DNA from: an uncultured Ruminococcus sp.
GTDB taxonomy: Bacteria; Bacillota; Clostridia; Oscillospirales; Acutalibacteraceae
Length of the DNA: 49,955 bases
NCBI GenBank assembly: GCA_902787145.1
Contig: CADAEZ010000006.1
Location: 1 to 49,955 of the forward strand
Direction of reading: 5' to 3'
In this document: positions 1 through 7,258 of the stretch, one piece after another
Position numbering within the stretch: position 1 is the first letter of the stretch
How the letters are laid out: every line of letters starts with the position of its first letter
Notes under the pieces: generated by a model
The model's input: only the letters and a program-made list of their open reading frames with translations
Told to the model about the DNA's origin: nothing
The model's database searches: none
Position numbers and translations under genes: made by a program

Positions 1-48
1 CATCAGAAGTGCAAGAACTATTGATGTAATTTTCTTTGTCATTCTCAT
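1..48 (-). CDS. Secreted protein, N-terminus only (cut by window edge)
   Basis: Only the first 16 codons lie in the window. They read MRMTKKITSIVLALLM, a positively charged start followed by a hydrophobic stretch, which is the n- and h-region of a signal peptide. The ATG at 48 is preceded by AAAGGA with 8 nt spacing, and a long leader and a good promoter lie upstream. The mature protein is outside the window, so its function cannot be given. Confidence 0.7.
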   Translation of the reverse strand, partial: MRMTKKITSIVLALLM

Positions 49-257
49 AAAAATCATTCCTTTCGTTTTATTCAATTTAAAAAAATGAAAGATAATCGGA
101 TAATACCCACAATATCTGACCGCGAGATTTTCAGATAGGAATGAAAAAAACATACTGTTGTTTTTACTATAAAATATAGAAAACAGGGTACGGTTTCCCG
201 AATCCGATTGTGTTGGGGATTCACTTTTTTAGCTGAATTCCCAAATTACACTTTATA
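49..257 (-). promoter_or_regulatory. Long structured 5' leader of the truncated secreted-protein gene
   Basis: About 200 nt separate the promoter at 258-286 from the start codon at 48, with no open frame of note. On the minus strand the RNA can form at least three hairpins. The first pairs GGGA(A)TTCA with TGAATCCC around 212-243. The second pairs CGG with CCG around 190-206. The third pairs TCTGA with TCAGA around 115-136. Spaced hairpins in a leader of this length suggest RNA-level regulation. I could not match them to a known riboswitch class. Confidence 0.4.
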
Positions 258-286
258 ATTTTAGCATAAAAGTACGTAAATTTCAA
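258..286 (-). promoter_or_regulatory. Sigma-A type promoter for the truncated secreted-protein gene
   Basis: On the minus strand, TTGAAA (281-286) and TAAAAT (258-263) are separated by exactly 17 bp. Transcription would start near 250. The stretch from 287 to 469 holds no recognisable gene or structured element. Confidence 0.6.
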
Positions 287-469
287 GCGTATTTTGGCTG
301 TTTTTACATATGTTGGCAACAAAAGTTTTATTATATAACACAAAACAATTATGCATTTTCACAGTTTTAACTATTTTCACATTGTAGGCTTAATTCACAG
401 CTTTGCGGTAGTTTTTGTAACAGCGCAGGGCGCAACTGAGCAAAGAATTCAGATTATTTTTTAAAGTAG

Positions 470-499
470 AAAAAACGACCGACTCACCGAGCCGGTCGT
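470..499 (-). terminator. Intrinsic terminator downstream of the GGGtGRT gene
   Basis: An 11-bp stem (ACGACCGGCTC paired with GAGTCGGTCGT on the minus strand, one wobble) closes a 3-nt loop and is followed by a run of six T. It lies about 30 nt past the stop codon of the 528-1529 gene. Confidence 0.9.
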
Positions 500-527
500 A
501 ATTATCAATTCAGTTTTGAATTACGCG

Positions 528-1529
528 TTATTTTACAGCTTCGTATACCGCAACCGCGCATGCGACAGTAGCGCCAACCATCGGGTTGTTGCCCATGCCC
601 ATAAGTCCCATCATCTCTACGTGAGCGGGAACCGAGGATGAACCTGCGAACTGAGCGTCGCCGTGCATACGGCCCATGGAGTCTGTCAGTCCGTAGGAAG
701 CCGGACCTGCGCCCATATTATCGGGATGGAGGGTACGTCCTGTACCGCCGCCGGATGCAACCGAGAAGTAGCCTACGCCGTTCTCGATAGCCCATTTCTT
801 GTATGTGCCGGCTACGAGGTGCTGGAAACGAGTCGGGTTGGTGGAGTTACCTGTGATAGAAACGCCAACGTTCTCCTTCTGCATAATAGCAACGCCCTCG
901 CGAACGTCATCGGCGCCGTAGCAGCGTACAGCGGCTCTCTCGCCGTCAGAGTAAGGAGTTTCCTTAACAATCTTCAGCTCTCCTGTAAAATAGTCAAACT
1001 CAGTCTGGACATAAGTAAAGCCGTTGATTCTGGAGATGATATAGGCGGCGTCCTTGCCGAGACCGTTGAGGATTACACGCAGGGGCTCTTTACGCGCCTT
1101 ATTGGCGTTACGGGCGATACCGATAGCGCCCTCGGCAGCCGCGAAGCTCTCGTGACCCGCAAGGAACGCGAAACACTTTGTCTCGTCTCTTAACAGCATT
1201 GCGCCGAGATTGCCGTGACCCTGGCCAACGTTTCTCTGCTCTGCAACAGAGCCGGGGATACAGAATGCCTCAAGACCGATACCGATAGCCTCTGCGGCGT
1301 CGGCGGCAGTCTTGACACCCTTCTTGATCGCAACAGCGCAACCGAGTGTATATGCCCAACCGGCGTTCTCAAACGCGATTGGCTGCACGCTCTTTACGAT
1401 ATCATAGGGGTTGAAGCCCTTGTCCACGCAAATCTGTTTTGCCTCTTCAAGATCTTTAATACCATACTCAGCAAGGCATTTCTCAATCTTAGGCATTCTT
1501 CTTTCCATACTTTCAAATGATACTGCCAT
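528..1529 (-). CDS. GGGtGRT protein
   Basis: This 333-residue protein carries the glycine-rich signature GGGTGRT at residues 260-266, from which the family takes its name, plus many Gly-rich segments such as GSVAEQRNVGQGHGN (about 93-107). It has no signal peptide or membrane span, so it is probably cytosolic. The family's biochemical role is not known to me. What is known is its recurrent pairing with a NifU-like gene, and that gene lies directly upstream here, overlapping by 17 nt. The RBS AGGGAGGA lies inside the upstream gene, so the two are translationally coupled and probably act together. A role in Fe-S or redox chemistry is inference from the neighbour. The ATG at 1529 is supported by the RBS at 9-nt spacing. 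Confidence 0.85.
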   Translation of the reverse strand: MAVSFESMERRMPKIEKCLAEYGIKDLEEAKQICVDKGFNPYDIVKSVQPIAFENAGWAYTLGCAVAIKKGVKTAADAAEAIGIGLEAFCIPGSVAEQRNVGQGHGNLGAMLLRDETKCFAFLAGHESFAAAEGAIGIARNANKARKEPLRVILNGLGKDAAYIISRINGFTYVQTEFDYFTGELKIVKETPYSDGERAAVRCYGADDVREGVAIMQKENVGVSITGNSTNPTRFQHLVAGTYKKWAIENGVGYFSVASGGGTGRTLHPDNMGAGPASYGLTDSMGRMHGDAQFAGSSSVPAHVEMMGLMGMGNNPMVGATVACAVAVYEAVK

Positions 1530-2196
1530 AGTTTAAGTCCTCCCTTACCTTATTCTTCACGCGGGTCTTCTTATAAGCCTCGTCAGGCGATGTGCCGTGA
1601 CGGATGTCTTCGAGCATTTTGCCGAGTTTGAGGAACTGATATCCGCATACCTCGTCGTTCTCGTCAAGAGCTGTCTTGAGGACATAGCCCTCTGCCATTT
1701 CCATATAACGAACGCCCTTCTTGTTGGTTGAGTACATTGTACCAACCTGGCTGCGAAGTCCCTTGCCGAGGTCTTCGAGGCCTGCGCCGATCGGAAGTCC
1801 GCCCTCGGAGAAGGCTGTCTGACTTCTGCCGTAAACGAGCTGGAGGAAGATGTTCTTCATAGCAACGTTGATAGCGTCGCATACGAGGTCGGTGTTGAGG
1901 CACTCAAGGAGAGTTTTGTTCGGAAGAATCTCTGCCGCCATAGCCGCGGAGTGAGTCATTCCGGAGCAGCCGATTGTCTCGACCAAGGCTTCCTCTACGA
2001 TTCCGTCCTTTACGTTAAGCGTAAGCTTGCAGGCTCCCTGCTGCGGAGCGCACCAGCCGATACCGTGCGAAAGTCCGCTGATATCCTTGATGTCGTATGA
2101 TTTCACCCATTTGCCCTCTTCGGGAATAGGCGCCGGGCCGTGCTTGGGACCCTTTGCTACTGTACACATATTTTCTACTTCTTTTGAATAAAGCAT
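1513..2196 (-). CDS. NifU-like iron-sulfur cluster assembly scaffold protein
   Basis: This 227-residue protein resembles the NifU/IscU N-terminal fold in its central part. A Cys in the segment IGCSGMTH (about 76-82) sits where scaffold proteins place a cluster ligand, and Cys11, Cys49, Cys56, Cys99 and Cys106 are further candidate ligands. It is longer than a plain IscU/SufU (about 130-150 residues), with roughly 50 extra residues before the first NifU-like cysteine and an extra C-terminal region. No cysteine desulfurase gene is nearby. It is first in a two-gene operon with the GGGtGRT protein. The ATG at 2196 follows AAAGGAG at 10-nt spacing; a second ATG at 2169 has a weaker RBS. Scaffold function is inferred from homology and the client is unknown. 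Confidence 0.8.
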   Translation of the reverse strand: MLYSKEVENMCTVAKGPKHGPAPIPEEGKWVKSYDIKDISGLSHGIGWCAPQQGACKLTLNVKDGIVEEALVETIGCSGMTHSAAMAAEILPNKTLLECLNTDLVCDAINVAMKNIFLQLVYGRSQTAFSEGGLPIGAGLEDLGKGLRSQVGTMYSTNKKGVRYMEMAEGYVLKTALDENDEVCGYQFLKLGKMLEDIRHGTSPDEAYKKTRVKNKVREDLNYGSII

Positions 2197-2258
2197 ATTG
2201 TACTAGCTCCTTTCATATTTCTTGTGATGCCAAATCCTTTGACACTATACACAGTTTT

Positions 2259-2287
2259 ATTATAAATCAGAAAGCGAAACTTTACAA
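2259..2287 (-). promoter_or_regulatory. Sigma-A type promoter for the NifU-like/GGGtGRT operon
   Basis: On the minus strand, TTGTAA (2282-2287) and a consensus TATAAT (2259-2264) are separated by 17 bp. This leaves a leader of about 55 nt before the start at 2196. Confidence 0.7.
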
Positions 2288-2354
2288 TAGTTTTTCGTTA
2301 TTTTTATCAAAAAAATCAACAAATATTTCTATTCATTGGTTAAGTAGGCACTGA

Positions 2355-3170
2355 TTAATTCCCGATTACTTCTGTTTTCGGAGCGCTAAACGACATTTTT
2401 TTGAAGTCAAAATTCACTCTTTCGTTAAGATACTGATAATCCCTCTCGTCGTATTCTTCGTCATCATCGGAAGCCATATACATTCTGTCGTAACTCGATT
2501 TTTTGTAGACGTCGCTTTCGATTCCGATAAAACCGCAGACGTCTCTGTCTCCATATAAAACAAACGGCGAGTCTCCGAGCTCTTGGGAATAACCTCCTCC
2601 GCAACCGAAGCCAAACTGATTACCCTGACGGTTATCATAGTTTTGCGCGTCCATTTCGATACAGCTGTCACGATTTAGGTTTTTATCCTTACCAATATAT
2701 TCGACAAAAATCACATACTCACAGTTTTTGCTGTTTATATCTATTATTCCGTTGAACACCTTGTTGTAGTAGAGCGTATATTTAAAATATTCACTCTGCT
2801 GAGTATAACTCTCAAAATCCTTGTTTTTGTCAAGTTCTTCACGTGTAATGACCTCGTCGGGCGCCTGTACAAAGTCGTAGCCGGATAAATACCAAAAAGT
2901 GCTAAACGAGCATGCCCCGATACTGATTTGCTTATTGGTAAGTTTCATTGAGCACAGAAACGACAAAACTACAAGTATTATACACGCGAAACGCGGCATA
3001 ATCAGTTTGATCCTGTGCTTTTTTTCGGGATTTTGCATACGCTTGTTTATCACATATGAATATACAAAAAAGTAAAATATCGTAAGTGCTACACTGAGAA
3101 TCAGCGTCATAACCAACACGAACACAAGCGGTTCTATGTTATGCGTAATAAAATTAATTAACCCTGTCAT
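2355..3170 (-). CDS. Membrane protein of unknown function, partner of the LytTR regulator
   Basis: This 271-residue protein has two predicted membrane helices, at about residues 14-38 (LVFVLVMTLILSVALTIFYF) and 59-76 (RFACIILVVLSFLCSM). A hydrophilic domain of about 190 residues follows, with an acidic patch DDDEEYDERDY near the end. I do not recognise a family. It starts 8 nt after the LytTR gene with TAGGAGG as RBS, so the two are co-transcribed. LytTR regulators are often paired with a small membrane protein that modulates them, usually of the DUF3021 type. This one is larger and different, so a sensor or inhibitor role is only inference. Confidence 0.7.
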   Translation of the reverse strand: MTGLINFITHNIEPLVFVLVMTLILSVALTIFYFFVYSYVINKRMQNPEKKHRIKLIMPRFACIILVVLSFLCSMKLTNKQISIGACSFSTFWYLSGYDFVQAPDEVITREELDKNKDFESYTQQSEYFKYTLYYNKVFNGIIDINSKNCEYVIFVEYIGKDKNLNRDSCIEMDAQNYDNRQGNQFGFGCGGGYSQELGDSPFVLYGDRDVCGFIGIESDVYKKSSYDRMYMASDDDEEYDERDYQYLNERVNFDFKKMSFSAPKTEVIGN

Positions 3171-3178
3171 ATTTCCTC

Positions 3179-3625
3179 CTATAATCCAAAAAACTCCTTG
3201 AAGCGGTTAAAATAGCTTCTTGTTACATCGACCGTTGTGCCGTCCTGTAATGTGAGAATGTATTTGCTCGAAAACGTCGGGCGAATACTCTTTATCCTTT
3301 TTACAGAAACGATAACGCTGTTGCTTATCCTCAGAAACTCAGTAGGGTTAAGCAGGCTTTCAAGCCGGATAAGTCTTTCGGAAATCTTGTATTCTTCCAC
3401 CATAGTATGGAGTATTACGTCATTACCGAAGGTCTCTATAAACACAATTTCACCTACTCCTACCGGAGTGAGTCCGCCGTCCTTTTTGCCCATTAAAAAA
3501 TCGGCAAAGTCGTTTTCCTCAACGAGAACAAGGGTTGAGCTGTTGTCAATCTCGATCCCTTTTTGTTCAAGCTCAGCGGCAATTTTGTCATATCTCTTGC
3601 GGCTGACCATTAGTTTTATCTTCAT
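3179..3625 (-). CDS. LytTR-family DNA-binding transcriptional regulator
   Basis: This 148-residue protein has a C-terminal LytTR DNA-binding domain (about residues 50-148). Visible features are IVFIETFGNDVILHT, the stretch EFLRISNSVIVSVKRI and the closing VDVTRSYFNRFKEFFGL. No receiver domain is present, as in the LytTR/DUF3021 subgroup of stand-alone regulators. The ATG at 3625 is chosen over an upstream in-frame start because AAGGAGG sits 7 nt before it. It forms a two-gene unit with the membrane protein downstream. Two direct repeats ACACAAC (3677-3683 and 3691-3697) lie upstream and might be an operator. Confidence 0.85.
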   Translation of the reverse strand: MKIKLMVSRKRYDKIAAELEQKGIEIDNSSTLVLVEENDFADFLMGKKDGGLTPVGVGEIVFIETFGNDVILHTMVEEYKISERLIRLESLLNPTEFLRISNSVIVSVKRIKSIRPTFSSKYILTLQDGTTVDVTRSYFNRFKEFFGL

Positions 3626-3718
3626 TTTTTCCTCCTTGCAAGCTTGCAGTTTTAAGATATCACAAAGCTTTTTTAAACACAACACATTTTACACAACTTG
3701 CATTTTTCGGAGTACAAC

Positions 3719-4360
3719 TTACTCATTTTCGGCGATTTTTTCGAGGGCTTCTATATCGTTGATTACTATTCTGCGGTACTCGGTTGTAATAACCCCATCG
3801 TTTTTAAAGCGCGTGAGGATTTTGCTGACCGTCACGCGGTTTACTCCGACCGAACCGGCTATCTCCTCGTGAGTGAGGCGGGCGGAGCCCTCGCCGTCTG
3901 TATTGGCAAGAATCAGCCTCGCTATCCGCGCGTCGGCTTTGAGAAAGGTCATTACATCTATCTGGTTGGAGAGCTGGCGGATTCGCGAAGCCTGGATTTT
4001 TAAAAGCTCCAGCGCAAGACGAGGGGTTTCCTTGATCAAGGCAATAAGCCGCTGCTCATCAATTACAACAAGCTCGCAGTTGCTGAGCGCGCCGGCGGAG
4101 CTTACCCTAGGCATTTTGTCAAAAAACGCCGCCTCGCCGAGCACCTCGCCGGGGGACGCGGTGGACAGGGTTTTCTCGATTCCGTCGGGCGAGGTCATAT
4201 ACACCCTGACCCTGCCCTTTTTAAGGTAGTAAAAGCTTTCGGCAGAGTCGCCCTGATGATAGATTATCTCCCCTTTTGTGTATCTTCGGACAGGGGTAAG
4301 CGTCTCAAACGCTCTCTTGATTTCGCTGTTTTTATATGATTCATTATTCAAAACGGTCAC
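3719..4360 (-). CDS. Crp/Fnr-family transcriptional regulator
   Basis: This protein of about 213 residues has an N-terminal cyclic-nucleotide-binding-like beta-barrel (YTKGEIIYHQGDSAESFYYL and the GEVLGEAAFF phosphate-cassette-like loop). A dimerisation helix and a C-terminal Crp-type winged helix follow, with recognition helix GVNRVTVSKILTRFKNDG. It lacks an Fnr-type Cys cluster, so it is not an obvious oxygen sensor. The start is uncertain. The frame runs up to a TTG at 4411, but that codon is the -35 box of the candidate promoter, so GTG at 4360 (or TTG at 4351) is likelier. It is divergent from leuC, and a perfect palindrome covers its -10 region, suggesting autoregulation and possibly control of leuCD. 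Confidence 0.8.
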   Translation of the reverse strand: MTVLNNESYKNSEIKRAFETLTPVRRYTKGEIIYHQGDSAESFYYLKKGRVRVYMTSPDGIEKTLSTASPGEVLGEAAFFDKMPRVSSAGALSNCELVVIDEQRLIALIKETPRLALELLKIQASRIRQLSNQIDVMTFLKADARIARLILANTDGEGSARLTHEEIAGSVGVNRVTVSKILTRFKNDGVITTEYRRIVINDIEALEKIAENE

Positions 4361-4373
4361 ATCCCGGGTTTTT

Positions 4374-4391
4374 ATGCTATAATTGTAGCAT
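4374..4391. promoter_or_regulatory. 18-bp palindrome between the Crp/Fnr gene and leuC, candidate operator
   Basis: ATGCTA (4374-4379) and TAGCAT (4386-4391) form a perfect inverted repeat around a 6-bp centre, the half-site geometry typical of Crp/Fnr dimers (N6 spacing). It overlaps the -10 box of the regulator's own promoter and lies about 75 bp upstream of the leuC start. Confidence 0.5.
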
Positions 4392-4411
4392 AGTTTACAA
4401 TCTTTTTTCAA
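4382..4411 (-). promoter_or_regulatory. Candidate promoter of the Crp/Fnr gene
   Basis: On the minus strand, TTGAAA (4406-4411) and TACAAT (4382-4387) are separated by 18 bp. The -10 box lies inside the palindrome at 4374-4391. Confidence 0.5.
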
Positions 4412-4464
4412 GTCATTATGAGATAATAGTGTTCAAAGTATTTTGATTTCAAGAGGTGTTATTT

Positions 4465-5730
4465 ATGGGAATGACAATGTCACAGAAAATCCTCGCGGCT
4501 CACGCCGGACTTGATGAAGTCAAGGCCGGACAGCTGATTGAGGCTAAGCTGGACTTGGTTCTCGGCAACGATGTTACTACTCCCGTTGCTATCAATGTTT
4601 TTGAACAAAACGGCGCGACCAAGGTGTTTGACAACACCAAAATCGCGATGATTATGGATCACTTTACTCCTAACAAGGATATCAAGGCTGCTACTCTCGT
4701 AAAGCAGACCAGAGAATTTGCCGATAAGTACGACATCAAAAACTACCGCGACGTCGGCAATATGGGTATCGAGCACGCGCTTCTGCCCGAGATGGGACTT
4801 GTGGGTCCCGGATGTCTGTGTATCGGAGCTGACTCGCACACCTGCACCTACGGAGCTCTCGGAGCTTTCTCAACCGGTGTAGGCTCCACCGATATGTGCG
4901 CCGGTATGATAAGCGGCAAGGCGTGGTTCAAGGTTCCGTCGGCGATTAAGTTCAACCTCGTCGGCAAGCCGCAGGGCTATGTATCAGGCAAGGACGTAAT
5001 CCTGCATATCATCGGCAAAATCGGCGTTGACGGCGCGCTTTACAAGAGTATGGAATTTACCGGTGAGGGTGTAAAATACCTCAACATCGACGACAGACTC
5101 TGTATCGCGAATATGGCGATTGAGGCAGGCGCGAAAAACGGTATCTTCCCCGTTGACGATATCACCCGCGAATACTGCGACGGAAGATATCAGGGAACGC
5201 CTGTGGAATACGAGGCCGACGAGGACGCTGTGTATGACGAGGAATATACAATCGACCTCTCACAGCTTCGCCCGACTGTAGCTTTTCCGCATCTTCCCGA
5301 AAATACCAAGACAATCGACGAAATCGGCGAGACTGAGGTTAAAATCGACCAGGTTGTAATCGGCTCGTGCACAAACGGACGTATCTCAGACCTGAGAGCC
5401 GCGGCCGACGTGCTCAAGGGCAAAAAGCTTGCCGACGGCGTACGCTGTATAGTGATTCCGGGCACACAAAACATATGGAAACAGGCTATGCACGAGGGAC
5501 TATTCGACATCTTTATCGACGCCGGAGCGGTTGTATCAACTCCGACCTGCGGTCCATGCCTCGGCGGTCATATGGGTATCCTTGCCGCCGGCGAAAGAGC
5601 TGTATCAACTACCAACCGCAACTTTGTGGGACGTATGGGTCATATTGACAGCGAGGTATACCTCGCGAGTCCGGCAGTAGCCGCCGCGAGCGCGGTTACC
5701 GGCTATATTTCAAATCCCGAGAAGGTATAA
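4465..5730 (+). CDS. leuC: 3-isopropylmalate dehydratase large subunit
   Basis: LeuC with LeuD isomerises 2-isopropylmalate to 3-isopropylmalate in leucine synthesis, using a 4Fe-4S cluster. The 421-residue length and the sequence match the short LeuC2/HacA-type large subunit rather than the longer E. coli type (about 466). The three cluster cysteines are visible in [11 protein letters not shown] and in [13 protein letters not shown]. The start is ATG at 4465 with AGAGGTG upstream; an in-frame GTG at 4456 overlaps that RBS. leuD follows after 109 bp, but leuA and leuB are not in the window. Short-type LeuCD relatives also act on homoaconitate or other malates, so the substrate is the least certain point. 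Confidence 0.92.
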   Translation: MGMTMSQKILAAHAGLDEVKAGQLIEAKLDLVLGNDVTTPVAINVFEQNGATKVFDNTKIAMIMDHFTPNKDIKAATLVKQTREFADKYDIKNYRDVGNMGIEHALLPEMGLVGPGCLCIGADSHTCTYGALGAFSTGVGSTDMCAGMISGKAWFKVPSAIKFNLVGKPQGYVSGKDVILHIIGKIGVDGALYKSMEFTGEGVKYLNIDDRLCIANMAIEAGAKNGIFPVDDITREYCDGRYQGTPVEYEADEDAVYDEEYTIDLSQLRPTVAFPHLPENTKTIDEIGETEVKIDQVVIGSCTNGRISDLRAAADVLKGKKLADGVRCIVIPGTQNIWKQAMHEGLFDIFIDAGAVVSTPTCGPCLGGHMGILAAGERAVSTTNRNFVGRMGHIDSEVYLASPAVAAASAVTGYISNPEKV

Positions 5731-5803
5731 ACATTGTTGATTTCGGAAACAAACAGCGATTATACCGCTTCGCTGACTCATCCCCCGAAATTAAAGATTT
5801 CGA

Positions 5804-5822
5804 CCCCTTTAAAAAGGGGTAC
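5804..5822. repeat. Short palindromic repeat, copy 1, between leuC and leuD
   Basis: The 19-mer CCCCTTTAAAAAGGGGTAC contains a CCCCTTT/AAAGGGG-like palindrome. An identical 19-mer occurs at 49895-49913. The hairpin lies just upstream of the leuD RBS and may influence leuD expression. Confidence 0.6.
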
Positions 5823-5839
5823 TAAAAGGAGTATAAATT

Positions 5840-6319
5840 ATGGATGCAAAAGGCAGAGTACATAAATTCGGCGATAACGTGGACACAGACGTAATCATCC
5901 CCGCGCGTTATCTTAACACAGCCTCGCACAAGGAGCTTGCGGCTCATTGTATGGAGGATATCGACAAGGAATTTGTCAACAAGGTTGAGGACGGCGATAT
6001 TATGGTCGCTACCAAAAACTTCGGCTGCGGCTCATCGCGCGAGCACGCTCCCATCGCTATTAAGGCGAGCGGAGTAAGCTGTGTGATCGCGTCGAGCTTC
6101 GCGAGAATCTTCTACCGCAACGCTATCAACATCGGCCTGCCGATTATCGAATGTCCGGAGGCGGCGGAGGCTATCTCCGACGGCGACATCGTGTCTATCG
6201 ACTTCAACACCGGCGTAATAACCGACGAAACTACAGGCAAAAGCTTTCAGGGCGAGCCCTTCCCGGAGTTTATCCAGAACATAATCGCCAAGGGCGGACT
6301 TATCAACTCAATAAAATAA
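5840..6319 (+). CDS. leuD: 3-isopropylmalate dehydratase small subunit
   Basis: This 159-residue swivelling-domain subunit pairs with LeuC to build the active site. Recognisable segments are the start [17 protein letters not shown], the substrate-loop motif [12 protein letters not shown] and the block [19 protein letters not shown]. The length fits the short LeuD2 type (about 160-165). ATG at 5840 follows AAAGGAG at a good distance. It is second in the leuC-leuD unit and is followed by a terminator. Confidence 0.93.
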   Translation: MDAKGRVHKFGDNVDTDVIIPARYLNTASHKELAAHCMEDIDKEFVNKVEDGDIMVATKNFGCGSSREHAPIAIKASGVSCVIASSFARIFYRNAINIGLPIIECPEAAEAISDGDIVSIDFNTGVITDETTGKSFQGEPFPEFIQNIIAKGGLINSIK

Positions 6320-6341
6320 CACCGAACCCCCATATACAATC

Positions 6342-6380
6342 ACCCCCGAAGGAGCGACAGCTTCATCGGGGGTATTATTT
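6342..6380 (+). terminator. Intrinsic terminator of leuCD
   Basis: ACCCCCGA (6342-6349) pairs with TCGGGGGT (6366-6373), with a further GAAG/CTTC inner stem. The T tract is weak (ATTATTT). Confidence 0.7.
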
Positions 6381-6401
6381 GGCAATAATTTCTTTTTTTA
6401 G

Positions 6402-6430
6402 TTGAAAATTTACTTATAAAGTAATATAAT
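6402..6430 (+). promoter_or_regulatory. Sigma-A type promoter of the MIF-YjbQ-ddl-murF operon
   Basis: TTGAAA (6402-6407) and consensus TATAAT (6425-6430) are separated by 17 bp, about 40 bp before the first start codon. Confidence 0.75.
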
Positions 6431-6470
6431 GTATTATGTATAAATTTGTTATTCTATCGGGAGGTAAACT

Positions 6471-6812
6471 ATGCCGTTTATCAATGTAAAAACCTCGGTA
6501 AAAGCCAGCGAGGAAATCAAAACCTCAATCGAAAACAAGCTCACCGAATCAATCTCGCTGTTGCCGGGCAAGACATCCAACTACTTTATGTGCGCGGTGG
6601 AGGACAATATCAGCTTTATGTTCCACGGCGACAAGGAAAACACCGCCTTTGTCGAGGTAAAAATCTTCGGCAAATCCACACGTGAGGCTTACGAAACGCT
6701 GACCTCGCGTATCTGCGATATACTCGAGGAGGAGCTCGCGGTTTCGCCCGATTATTGCTACGTTAAATTTGAGGAAGTTGAAAACTGGGGATTCAACCGG
6801 TTTATGTTTTAA
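6471..6812 (+). CDS. MIF-family phenylpyruvate tautomerase-related protein
   Basis: This 113-residue protein has the size and sequence pattern of the macrophage migration inhibitory factor branch of the tautomerase superfamily. It starts MPFINVKT. Removal of Met exposes the N-terminal Pro that is the catalytic base in this family. The C-terminal half (SRICDILEEELAVSPDYCYVKFEEVENWGFNRFMF) matches the family's helix-strand end. Members usually form trimers. The physiological substrate in bacteria is not established. The RBS GGGAGG precedes the ATG. It heads a gene run with YjbQ 12 nt downstream. Confidence 0.85.
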   Translation: MPFINVKTSVKASEEIKTSIENKLTESISLLPGKTSNYFMCAVEDNISFMFHGDKENTAFVEVKIFGKSTREAYETLTSRICDILEEELAVSPDYCYVKFEEVENWGFNRFMF

Positions 6813-6824
6813 GCGAGGACGATT

Positions 6825-7241
6825 ATGAAAAGCTACAGAAAAGAATTATGGTTCAACGTTCCGCGCCGCAGACAGATCGTCCGTATCACCGAGGACGTTC
6901 AGGCGGCGATTGACGAAAGCGGTATCAAAGAAGGTCTCGTGCTCGTTAACGCTATGAACATCACGGCCTCGGTATTTATCAACGATGACGAGAGCGGACT
7001 CCACTCGGACTACGAAAAATGGCTCGAAAAGCTGGCTCCCGAAAAGCCCTACAGCCAGTATGCCCACAACGGCTTCGAGGATAACGCCGACGCTCACCTC
7101 AAGCGCACGATTATGGGCAGAGAGGTTGTCTGCGCGATTACAAACGGACAGCTCGACTTCGGCACATGGGAACAGATTTTTTACTATGAACTCGACGGCA
7201 AGCGTCAAAAACACGCCTTGATCAAAATTATAGGCGAATAA
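6825..7241 (+). CDS. YjbQ/UPF0047 family protein (secondary thiamine-phosphate synthase family)
   Basis: This 138-residue protein is of the expected YjbQ length. The conserved core is visible: [25 protein letters not shown], then [21 protein letters not shown] and [19 protein letters not shown], which supply the conserved His and acidic residues. Family members were reported to have a weak secondary thiamine-phosphate synthase activity, but their main role is unknown. It sits 12 nt after the tautomerase and 17 nt before ddl, so it is probably co-transcribed. Confidence 0.88.
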   Translation: MKSYRKELWFNVPRRRQIVRITEDVQAAIDESGIKEGLVLVNAMNITASVFINDDESGLHSDYEKWLEKLAPEKPYSQYAHNGFEDNADAHLKRTIMGREVVCAITNGQLDFGTWEQIFYYELDGKRQKHALIKIIGE

Positions 7242-7258
7242 GATTTGGAGATATACAT

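Noticed and set aside
182-246. c-di-AMP (ydaO) riboswitch in the first leader
   Set aside because: Short pieces resemble ydaO motifs (GAATCC, GGGAAACC), but their order is wrong on the transcribed strand and the conserved core is missing.
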